This document shows, piece by piece, positions 38,835 through 49,288 of a stretch of DNA of 64,000 nt. The translations under genes and the position numbers were made by a program. The DNA comes from Litoditis marina (taxonomy: Eukaryota > Nematoda > Chromadorea > Rhabditida > Rhabditidae). The stretch's first letter is position 1. Each line of letters begins with the position of its first letter. Location: the NCBI GenBank assembly GCA_964036275.1, contig OZ038435.1:33173728-33237727 (forward strand), in the 5' to 3' direction. Below the pieces are notes generated by a model. It searched no databases, was not told the DNA's origin, and worked only from the letters and a program-made list of their open reading frames with translations.

Positions 38835-41800
38835 TCATGGTCCCATAGCGAAATAGACAATAATGGCGACAATTGCCACAATAATGGCTAGAACCAAGAA
38901 GAACGGCCATGCGGATATATCGTCGTCGTTAGTCTGATAGGAGACGACGGGCGAATCATCCAGGGGACTGCGCACCGAGGCCATCTCCTCTGGCAGAAGG
39001 GCACGCTCCCAACCTTCGTCCACGTGTTCTATAACCAGTAGTTCGGTATATTTTGTGCCTGGTTCATCTCCTCAATGAAGATACTAAATCGATTGAGCAT
39101 TGCAGGCCGACCGGTTAAGTCGAATTTTGCCGTTGGGATATCGCAAATTTTTAACGCGTACGAAATAAGGGCGTCCGTCCAACAACAAACGAGCCCTTCC
39201 AAACATATGGGGCAATTTTAGATCCCATGACGCGTTTATGGTGCAACAACTGTTTCGTTTGCTCGAAGGTGGATTAACATACCAATATTTGTCTTCAGGT
39301 CCAGTATTGCTTCAAAGTTTTTCTGTGCGTCTTCCACTGTGTCAGCCTCGAACAAGTAGTCCGCGACTAGAATAGAACCCTGCAAACGAGAAAGACATTA
39401 TAAATATGTTGGAGGTTTTTAAGTAAACAATTATTGTATAGTTATAGAGTAACAACGATTGACATATATTCGGAAGTGGAGAACGGCTTAAAAAAAACTT
39501 ACAGAAATTCATGTCATGGAAGAATTATGTCTTTTCTAAGGTTATTTAGTGACTAGTAATACTACAAAATGTGCGATATGTAACTTATTATTAAAAAAAC
39601 AATATGTAAAAATTATTGAAAAATTATTATTACTTTATCACCGATTCCGCAAAGAATAAGAAACATACGGGGCAGGGCAGCAGAGTGGTGGCGGGTCGCG
39701 GCAACTGGTGAACGGAACATTCGGGTCCCATCTGGGCCTCCTCAACCACCTCCATTGACTCGTATTGCAGTTCTGCAACCAAACACAAGTAAGGTTTGAC
39801 TATTCTATTAAAAGTAACCCGTTCTTGATTGAAATAAGTCAAATTACAACAATCTCATTCAAAAATGTCCGAATTATTAGACTTTTCAAAGAAACGAATG
39901 TTTTCTTTCTGGATATTCAGTTAAGTTTGCCGGAGAATGTTTGGAATGATGAATCAGCCCTCCGCATAGAGCGGACAAAGTATGTTTCTCGAGGTTTTCT
40001 TTTCAGTTGATTGGTTGATTCGAATGGAACATAAGTCTCCTATATTGGATCCTAGATCACAAACAAGTGTGGTACATGACTCACCCGCCCTTGCCATCAG
40101 AGACCGCATCAAGTGATGCTTTGCTGCGGAACGAACCGCCTCCACCTTTGAGCGCGCCGGCACCGCTCCGCGTACCTGAATAGCCATTCTCATACTAGAC
40201 TAAAGGTGACCACTTACCAAAAATTCAAAGAAAGCTCTTTGGCTATTCCAGATCTTCAACCCCACTTGACCGAGATTTAATGAACTGTGACAAGTGCAAC
40301 ATCATCATCTCATTATAATCTGGAATAGCAAAACTCGTGATACTTTCAATATTGAACTGTTTAAGATGACTATGACCTACCTCAATGTCAAAGGTGATTT
40401 CGTGTAGGTTAGTTGCCGTCTGACTTGTACACACATTTTCTTTGTTATCTGAAACATCAATACCAATAATAACCTTAGACACATCCCGAATAGGGTTGTT
40501 AATCGAGTTCGAAGTTCGAATCGACTCGAAAATCTTCGAGTTTTTTCAAGTCGAGTTTCGAGTTTGACTTTAACAACCCTAATCCCGAATGAATGGAAGC
40601 GTCTTTGCAGTTAAAAAGTTGGGTGCTAGTATAACTCTTTCAAAACAAGGGCACAGTGTGAGTAAACTTACAGCATGGATCGATGAACATTTGAACTTCA
40701 ACCGAATTCGCCTTCTTCTTTTTGATATCTTTGAAAAGTGGTTCACTGCCTTCGCGTAGGGCTCCATCGATTAACATCTGGAAAATACTTTAAATGAGTT
40801 TTAAGTTTCTTGAAAACCAAACAGCAAAAATCCAATCTTTTCGGCTAGAATCTTAAATTTTTTTTAACCAGAATGTAGTTATAACGGTAAACAAAACTGA
40901 CTCGAGTAACCTGGAAAAGACCGTTTGGATAGAAAAACTGCCCCCAAAACTACCTCGTTATCGACTGTTTCAGATTGCCAAGCAGTTTATGCTCTGCCGA
41001 TCTTTCAGACCTGTTGTTCATTTTCTGCCCTAATCTGATTCGAATTCGATAGTTGCTCACCATATCACAGGCGAGTAGATTCTCGGCAAATGGCCTCATG
41101 GCTGCTGCAAAGTCCTTGTAGAAGTCGGCCTCCTTGCTACGACGAGGCACGTTCAGATTGACACGGGCCGACGCATTAGTTACCACCGACACCCATTCCA
41201 GCTGAAATTGGAACTCAGGTTTTAACACTAGGTTATGTTTACCACTCGGTTTTGTAGTTTGAATCTGTTTATTAGTTTTGTAGTTTGACCCCAGCAGGTC
41301 TTGTAAGATGATTGTGCAATTAACATTAACACACAGCCCTTAGGGACCCTCTTTGTAATAGGTACTTTTGTAACTAGTCATTGAGCGAAAACTGATATGG
41401 GGTTCGCTCTTTCCAAAGCGATACGGTGCATGTGATAGACCTACATCGAAGAACTGGTTCTTACCTATATTGTCAATTGAATTGGAAAGTGAATTGAAAC
41501 TACGTAGAAAGTATGATATTTGCATATGCCAACCTCTTCGTTCAACTATTTTACTTTTGCTATCACCTACCGCACTATACGAGATTTTTGTGGGCGAATC
41601 GGGACCTCTCTTTACCACGTCGATTATCATACCCAGTGGTTTTCCGTTCGGAGTTTCCACGAACACCAAACCCTGAAATACAACGACTCTAAAAGAAAGA
41701 TTTTATATATTTTCAGCAAAGTAACCATTTTTTAGGACTGGGTGAAATCGAGGTAGAAAATGACGTTTGAACATAATGGTTAGTGAAACGTACCATACTT

Positions 41801-42939
41801 TCATGCACATTTGCAATGTTGAGAGTTGTCAACGAGTTGTTTGTTCTTTGAATTCGAGCCAGCGCTCTCGTGAGCATAGTTTTATGTTCGTTGTACACAT
41901 TTCTGTTGGAGAACCATGCGATCCCTGAAAAGCTGGTCAAAGTCAAAGAACTTGTTTAACAACAGTATATACGTTTCGCCGACACAAATGTATTTGCTTG
42001 TATGATATTTGAACTTGTGTGACGTGCGATTTTGTATACGAAAATAAAGTTTTGGAAATCCCGAGCGGAATGTATTTCAAAAGGTGGTAGTTTTGTTTCC
42101 CTCGCAGTGTGAAACGACGACGCCCAAACAGTAAATTAGCGATTCTCTTTCAGACAAAATACACCAATCATTCGCTATTGATCAAAATGACATACTTAAC
42201 GAAAAACTAACCAACAATATTGATCCCTCCTGGCAGGATACGGGTTATCTTCTCCGCACAATCACTGATCCACTCATCATCGAGCGACTTACTCAATCTG
42301 TCACCGTTCTGTAATGCCGAGAAGTGAATTGCCATAAACAATGAGACATGGAATAGAGGACGTAGATTAACAATCGAGTATACCCGAGCACGAACATGGT
42401 GTAGTTACAGTGCTTCACGTAGCATTTAGTGAACACAAGGTGTAGAAGTGACTTCAGTTGAATGGAAAATGAAATACAAAATGGAAAGTCCCCCGAATGA
42501 ATAAATTTGGACTGTGTGACAACCAACTGGTAATATATCATTGAACCAGCAGCTGTAAAACATCAGGATTAATCAATTGAGTGAAATTTAGAACCATTTC
42601 CACACCTTGCGTTTCTCAGAGATCACAAGCACAGTGCGCACTTCACGGAAACGCTAGTAGCAAACTAACCTCCTCATCAAAATCACCACATAAAGCAATA
42701 TCCTTAGGCTTTGAAGCGCGAATACGTCGTCTTTTAGGGTACTTGGAACTCACAGAATCGTCCGCCGAATCGGGAAGCGGACATTTGGCCGGATACGCTA
42801 CATGAATGTCGCCATCCGAACAAAATGACCCAATTAGAAAGTAGGCGGTGCTTGGGATGGACTTCTCCTTCTCCTGAGTACAATGAGTCTTGATGCTCTT
42901 GTCAACCCACTTCTCCAGAGAGTTCTCGAAGATGATCAT
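38835..42939 (-). CDS. odr-4: ODR-4 family protein (GPCR trafficking, tail-anchored)
   Basis: In C. elegans ODR-4 is an ER-anchored factor needed, with the UFM1 protease ODR-8/UFSP2, to deliver odorant receptors to cilia. Exons (minus): 42670-42939, 42212-42308, 41794-41924, 41571-41672, 41061-41201, 40672-40777, 40381-40448, 40085-40175, 39669-39772, 39283-39379, 38835-39028; phases agree, 466 residues (human ODR4 about 454). Seen: STAYFLIGSFCSDGDIHVAY, then LDDEWISDCA..ITRILPGGINIVGIAW, a mid-region ending LVFVETPNGKPLGM, VTNASARVNLNVPRR, HQLPRPATTLLPCP, and a C-terminal membrane anchor WPFFLVLAIIVAIVAIIVYF four residues from the end. The start at 42939 lies two bases behind an acceptor (TTTCTGCAG); an in-frame ATG 27 bp upstream (42966) would be removed if that site is used. 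Confidence 0.93.
40491..40581. mobile_element. 91-bp hAT-like MITE in an odr-4 intron
   Basis: Perfect 12-bp terminal inverted repeats TAGGGTTGTTAA...TTAACAACCCTA flanked by the 8-bp direct repeat ATCCCGAA (40483-40490 and 40582-40589). An 8-bp target duplication and TAGGG ends fit hAT non-autonomous elements. The interior is rich in TCGAGTTCGA-type sub-palindromes. Confidence 0.85.
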
Positions 42940-43484
42940 TTCTGCAGAAACATCCAATACAAACATGTTGTAGCGTTGTAGGGGACAGAATTTAAGCCTA
43001 ATCAGCAGCTGGTGAGATATTACCTTCTTACCGCATCAATTATGGTAACCATGGTGTTTAGCAAAGGCGTTTCAATATGACTTTCTGATTATGATCGATA
43101 GACAGTGAGTACGTACAATTACAAGGATTAATTCTGCTCTAACTGCTTTCCTACGTACCTATACGAAAATATTAACTCGAAATTGATTAAACCAACTGAG
43201 CTGAGTTTATGCTACAACAAATGAGTTTTTGACGTGATATTACCTCGATCGATACAAAATATCGAAAATCTAAGCGTCTTACTAATATTTCAACTATGAG
43301 GAAACATTTTGAGAACAATCATAATTGAAAGTGAACTACTTTAATCTAATTGGAGAGAAATAATTCAAAACGAAACAATTTTGTAAAGTGAGCGCATGTG
43401 AGCGAAATGTTTCTGAAACCGCGCTCCATTGTCGAAAATACGACCTCGATAAAACCGCGTCGCGTCAGTTCGCGTCGCACACAG

Positions 43485-44786
43485 GATTACGCGACAAATC
43501 CCCCCCGCGTCGCGGTCGGACAATTCCCCCCTCTCTCGGACAACTCCCCCCTCAACCTATTTTACACTAGTTATGGTCATTTTTCAAAGTCAACTTCTCT
43601 TAGGGACCTACTAATTACCGCACCTACCGCACCGGGGAAATACCGCACCGCGATTTGAAAATACCGCACCGTACCGCACCACCGCAAATTTGCGTATTTT
43701 TTTCAAAAAATTTAAAACCTCCAATTTTGCAAACAAAATAGTTTTTAAGGCATAAATCCTATTCTTTCCATCACTTTAGATACAGCAAGTCTGAAAATGA
43801 TGTCTAGTTACCGATCACAATGAGCTTATTCCCTTTTTTCTGCAAAATTCGGTCAGTGTATTTGTTTAGAGATTCTTTCAGTTTTTTCTGCAAGTATGAG
43901 CTATTCAAACCTGAAATATTTGGTGGATTTCATTTTTAGCTCAAAATTGACAATCATTGCCAATGAACAAACGAGCACAAATCTCTAACTCTATTATGGT
44001 AATCCTTTTTTGTTACCTCTCACTTTTTCCACGGGAATAAAGTATTCATATAAGTTGCTAGTGGAGCAAACGCTAGCATAATGTGACTCAGTGCTTCTCT
44101 TCTGATAAGCAGTTTCTTCTATACATTCGATAACTCACTAATATGACATGAAGGCATAAAACAATTTGAAGATACACAACAGAAAACGAAAATGTAATAC
44201 TGAAAGCGTGTTCTTCTAGTGAGAAAGTTTCACAGAAAGTTTTCTCGAGATCACTATTGTTGTTTTCAAGTGAAAAGAATAGGGTTTATGCTTTAAAAAC
44301 TATTTTGTTGGCAAAATTGAAGATTTTGGATTTTTTGAAAAAAATACGCAAATTTGCGGTGGGGCGGTACGGTGCGGTATTTTCAAATCGCGGTGCGGTA
44401 TTTCACCCGGTGCGGTAGGTGCGGTAATTAGTAGGTCCCCTTCTCTTATTCAAGAAGAGATAGTTTATAAAAGCTCTATAAGATGATTAGCATTCATAGA
44501 CCTAGTGTAGTCATTATTATTAAACCAAAAATGACATAAAACAGTCATTAACCAAAGTCCACGGAACAACGTAAGTTTTTAACCTCAATTCAAACATAAA
44601 CGTGAAGTTTTCGCGTTGAAAATCTTTATATACATGCTTACTTACAAGGTGAGTCAGCATGTAATGAAGTTCAAAGCATGTTTGATTAACAGCCAGGTTT
44701 TGGAGAAAAATTAGAGGGGGGAGTTGTCCGCGCAGAGGGGGGAATTGTCCGACCGGAACGCGGCGGGGGGGATTTGTCCGTAAACC
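43485..44786. mobile_element. Outer inverted-repeat transposon, interrupted by a second element
   Basis: The left end (GACAAATCCCCCCCGC, GGTCGGACAATTCCCCCC, CGGACAACTCCCCCCTC) and the right end read on the other strand match over about 75 bp. The element is flanked by the 9-bp direct repeat CGCACACAG (43476-43484 and 44787-44795). Without the inner insertion it would be about 456 bp and non-coding. The 9-bp duplication and long inverted repeats suggest a Mutator-like MITE. Confidence 0.8.
43603..44439. mobile_element. Inner transposon, 837 bp, long TIRs and 9-bp TSD
   Basis: Terminal inverted repeats of about 165 bp, beginning GGGACCTACTAATTACCGCA on both strands and rich in TACCGCACC repeats, with a few mismatches. 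It is flanked by the direct repeat CTTCTCTTA (43594-43602 and 44440-44448). The interior has no transposase ORF. Long TIRs plus a 9-bp duplication fit a non-autonomous Mutator-like element. It inserted into the outer element, so it is the younger of the two. Confidence 0.88.
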
Positions 44787-45612
44787 CGCACACAGACAAC
44801 AAAAAAACATTGTTCAAAAACTTTTTTTGCTCTTCAAATTTTCAGCTTTTTGAAATTGATTATATCTTAATTTCTCATCGAAGATTTAGTCTTTGTGCGA
44901 TACGGTGTCTGGTGTAGGTCATCGGTATAGACAGGATCACACGCAATTGGATTGACAGATGAAAAGTAGGTTTCTCTCACCAACGCATATCAAATTCTAA
45001 AATTGAAAAACTGGATCGAGTTTTCGTTAACTCACGTTCACGTAGCTCTCGCCTCCGTCTGTTAAGCAAAACAGTCTCTTCCTCATTCCCTTTCTTCCCA
45101 AAAAAATAGGATAACATTTTGTCCAACAGCGTGTAGTTTGTAGTTCACCACTCTAGAGAACATATCTGAGCTGTAGTTCAAACATCTTGAATGAATAGCC
45201 AGGAAAATGCAAAACGTGTGTTCTTTCGAACTTCCAAGAAGTTTGTACAGTTTTAATGGATCTTATCAAGTTTGACGTACTTTCATCGTATGTTCGAAGT
45301 TCGATTCCAAATCTACACACTTATCATAAAATCTGTGAACTTCAGCAGTAGATTATGCTTCGCTAAGTGTGGTACTTTTACCCACCCATGCGTATAGGCG
45401 CTGCGTTAGAAGATGATTTGCGACACGCAATCTGGGTGAATATGAGTGGGGGTGATAGCTCGTTTGTACTTTCCGAGAGCTACATGCCAATTAAGGCAAG
45501 CAGGTGAAGCGGGATACAAATTAACACGACCAATTGCCTTCTATTAATAGCCGCTACCGTTTTCAGATACTACAAACCTCAAGTGGCCATATTCACTATT
45601 ATACTTTACTTT

Positions 45613-45906
45613 TTATTCCTGCGCATGATGAACAGATACTCCATCAGAGATTAGTTTATCGTTGACAAGATAGAAAGTCTCAATGGTAGGGCGATTTTGT
45701 TGATGTTGTCCAATGAAGTTTCTTGGATTGGAAATCTGTGGATTAAACTGGGCAAGGACGTTCAACAGTTCAACTGGGGGAAGTAAATCATACCAAATAA
45801 GGTCAAAATGAATGGCAGAGTCGTTGAACACTTTTGGTTTTGGTAGAAGACCGGTACTTGAACGAGCATCCAACAAATTTGCACCAAATTTACCAACTTT
45901 TTTCAC
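45613..45906 (-). pseudogene. Unrecognised 97-codon open frame, possible gene fragment
   Basis: Open frame rich in aliphatic and Asn residues (FDLIWYDLLPPVELLNVLAQ near the middle) ending at a stop at 45613. It is longer than expected by chance in AT-rich DNA but has no ATG at its start, no convincing acceptor, and no family I recognise. It may be a relic exon or a decayed transposon gene. Confidence 0.25.
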
Positions 45907-45938
45907 CCAAAATTATCATGTTCGAGGTTTTCACTGAA

Positions 45939-46020
45939 ATAACGGGTTTGACCTTACTAGTATTTCTTTATTGCCTAAGATAACGGGTTTGACCTTACTA
46001 GTATTTCTTTATTGCCTAAA
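45939..46020. repeat. Perfect 41-bp tandem duplication
   Basis: The unit ATAACGGGTTTGACCTTACT and its following 21 bases is repeated twice head to tail without visible difference apart from the last base. A local slippage or very recent duplication. Confidence 0.9.
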
Positions 46021-46873
46021 TTAAAATATCGTTGCGTGTTGAGCATTCATCATTATTCTCTCACTATTTTTGTGTTGACCGTTGCGTCCCGCTTCCCGCA
46101 CTCAGACTGGCCAGTAACAGTAGTCGCCTCCCGATGGACATTTTTTGATCAATAACCAAGGTCAGCGGCACACGGCTCAGCACAGATGACCGCGACGCGC
46201 CAGATTGCGCACACAAAAACTTAACTCCCACCCGATTCTAGCAATTGCAATACCTTAAACTTTGCTATTCCTGTTTTTGTTTTTCATATTTTTCAACATT
46301 CCAACGCCTAAACTTACCTGAAACTCACATGTCACAAAATGGTATTTGAGTAGTTAAATATATATGTTATTTGGAAAGCTCTTTCAGTCAACATTTATAC
46401 GTCCGAACTGTTCTGTTAGTGTGTTAGTGAAAGTTTTTGTGCGGACGTAAACGTAACGGAGTCGGAAACCGTCTGTGTTTCTTTTTCAATGAAACAGTAT
46501 CTATACCTTTGATATGTCTCTAATGTGGCTTTTCCTTTTCCTGAGCTACTGTTTTTCTAGCGATCTTTCAATTTTCGCTCTATATCATATGCGTGTGGCG
46601 CAGTGGTATAGCCTCTGTTTCGCTCGATTTCTTTGTAAAGTTTGTCCTAGTTTGCTATATCTGCGGTAGCCCGCCATTGTTTTTTGTTTTATCTCTTCAA
46701 TGTGGCATCAAGATTGTTGCTTTTCTCTTTAAGGCTAAGTTTTATATGTACTTTTATGCATTACATAATGAGTCAAGTAATTTTTGGTTTGAGTGTATAA
46801 GAGTTTGGTTTAGTATTAACGGTGATACATTTAGACGCATAAATTTGGGCATTTTGTAGTTCTATATCTAAAA

Positions 46874-47077
46874 TCATTTTAATCGAATCAGTATATTTTT
46901 CTGGTATTGTAATCTAGCCTCTGTGAGTGCTTGTGCAATCTTCTGCACCAATGCTTCGTTCACTTGTGATTCGTACCAGTCCGAAAACTTTTTATCGAAA
47001 GCAAGATTTATCATGTAATCGGAAATGAAGGGTTCGCGAAGCGTGGCGCTGGCGAGGCCCGTTTTTCTTCGTACAAA
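46874..47077 (-). CDS. Candidate terminal exon of an unrecognised gene
   Basis: Starts behind a strong acceptor (GTTTGTTTCAG), reads 67 codons (FVRRKTGLASATLREPFISD, then a charged helical stretch with KFSDWYESQVNEALVQKIAQ) and ends at TGA. Composition and amphipathic pattern look like real protein, with coiled-coil character. A possible upstream partner is a minus-strand frame starting ATG at 47952 (SKPAAGGVLIDLNLSPDQW), with a weak phase-0 donor, but that join is guesswork. Family unknown. Confidence 0.4.
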   Translation of the reverse strand, partial: FVRRKTGLASATLREPFISDYMINLAFDKKFSDWYESQVNEALVQKIAQALTEARLQYQKNILIRLK

Positions 47078-49021
47078 CTGAAACAAACAACATGGTTGTT
47101 AAGATTCCGCTCGTTTCAAGTCATGAAGTTGGAATGTGAGTGACCCGTCACCCGTCTAACTTCAATACTTTTATTTAGGCACTGGTTTTTCCCTCAGCCT
47201 CAGCTTATTTCTGGCAATGTTCGAGAATTGACAAGAATCGATATCACTCATTAATTTAAACATAGTTTATCTGCTCATTTGTTCAGTATTATTGAGTGTC
47301 TTTCAAGTTTGCATAAGTATAAACCACTCGCTCCGGTTCTTCAAACATTCCCTGTCTCTCAGCTCGGTCTCGAATCAATTTTCTTTCTTTTCATACCACG
47401 CCCAGGTGCCTGTTTTTGCAGCACACGTGCACATGGAACACTTCCCTTTCCCCCCCTACCGCCGTTCCCCCCTACCATGAAATATGGTGAGGTCGGCAGG
47501 GAGAAGGGGAAAGAATGGGGGCGTGGCCCCGTGGTGCCGTTTGCTGTGCTGCGGCGCCGGCCGGCCTCGTTGGCTCGCTGCCAGTTATTGATCGAGTAAT
47601 TATAATGTGATACATCATCACCTCAGCTGACCACTGGTCGCGCGCCGCAGCTCTCAAGCCCCAACTCGTTTTTGGTCGAGATTTTGCTTTGAATGTTAGG
47701 GACTATGATTGTGTGTAGACAAAGTAGTTGAAACATAAACATATATGACAAAAAGGGTTCAGATTTTCACGTGAAAATGAATGAATTGCCTGTTTTCTCT
47801 CGCTCCCTACGTGTTTGCCGTGTGTGTGTTCTGTTTGTGGCTGCCCCATCCACCCACTGGTCGGGGCTGAGGTTCAAATCGATAAGAACGCCGCCGGCCG
47901 CTGGTTTACTGTGACTGTTCGCTGCCTTGGTTGGATAGCTAGTCGCAACCATACATTATCATTCCATCGCTATATTGTGCCATTGACCCTGTTATATCGC
48001 AAGCAGACAGTTTCTCGCGGTTTTTTCGTTCTACTAACAAGACGGTTAGGGGGGTTTATGATCCATAGAGACTTTTCTGCCGTTCAGTGTCAAAACAACT
48101 CAGAAGAAACTTCATTCCAAGCTAATGATAACTTGAAATCAACGTTTGAGATCGGACCACATCCTTGTTTTAGCATTAATCATATTATATATTTAGACTG
48201 ACTATTACTTTTAGGACGTAGTTTTGTATTGATCTCATATAAAATGGAACTCACCGACTTAATTTAGCTTCCTTCTGTTTGCTTGTTGTCATATTTTTTC
48301 CCAACTTGACACTGTATCACTCTGGTAGCCTTGACCCCAGCTCCCCAGCAATAATCTTGAAGCGTTTTATTCACTACGGGTCTTTGAACGAATTTTGTAT
48401 CTTTACAACAAAAGTGAAGTATTGATGACTTTATCTTTTGAATCTCGCTACATTTCGGTTAAAATTGTTCATTCGCATTTCACCTCGTTTTTGTGGAATT
48501 TATCTTATCATCTAGTGATTGCGCTCCTTTGTTTTGACGGTTTTTTTGGTCCCGTCTTAATAGTTGATTTTTTTTTGCTTCAGCTGTTCAGTTGCCCTTT
48601 CACTCACAATTCCTAAAGTAAAATTTCGGTTGTTGGTGCCGTTGTTCGTGGTTTTCTTTATTTACATTTCTTTCTGCCCTGTCCTGACGTTTCCAACAAA
48701 TATTTTGTTTAAAAACAGTTGGATCGGAATTTGTTCCTCTCATAGCATGGCATACACCGCCAAGGGCCTCTTAATCCTTCGAAATTCCCGCGACCCCTCC
48801 GTGTTTTCTCGTGTCGCGACCCCCCAAAACGGCGATATTCAACTAATGTCCGTACGATTATAGCTGATTTTGTATGAAAATCGTTAGTTGATAGTTCGCA
48901 AGCCCTACTTTTCACAAGAATTTGTTCGCGACTCCCCCCTTTATGGGAGGCCTTGGTGGTGTATGTAGCATGGTCTCGACTCCTTCAGTGTTTTTTAATC
49001 GCTATATGGTATTTTACCCCT

Positions 49022-49044
49022 CCTCTCTCTCTCTCTCTCTCTCT

Positions 49045-49093
<49 letters not shown>
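49022..49093. repeat. (CT)n microsatellite
   Basis: About 70 bp of CT dinucleotides with one CCCTCCC interruption, about 130 bp upstream of the acceptor before the KH-domain gene start exon. Could act as a long polypyrimidine tract in the 5' UTR intron. Confidence 0.9.
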
Positions 49094-49097
<4 letters not shown>

Positions 49098-49288
49098 ATT
49101 CTTGTTTGGACCTGCACCTGGTTCGCCTTCCACCGACCCACCGTGTTTGTCATTATTGCCACCATGTTTATTAATTGTTGTTTGAAGTTTCTAACATTCT
49201 GTTTATTGATTGTAAATCTTTCAGTTGGTCAGTTTTGTGCCGGAGACCGATTTATCGATTAAATTGATTTGTGTCCTTTCTGGTCACA

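Larger units (their letters stand above)
42940..49288. other. Gene-poor region upstream of odr-4 and of the KH-domain gene
   Basis: About 6.3 kb holding two nested transposons (43485-44786), a 41-bp tandem duplication (45939-46020), two weak minus-strand coding candidates (45613-45906, 46874-47077), a GC-rich patch at 47400-47680 and a CT microsatellite (49022-49093). The right part probably includes 5' UTR and promoter of the KH-domain gene, whose start exon has an acceptor (AATCTTTCAG) near 49225. Confidence 0.5.

Noticed and set aside
46588..46662. tRNA-like A-box word TGGCGCAGTGGTA
   Set aside because: No B-box (GGTTCGANTCC) at the required distance and no cloverleaf could be drawn.
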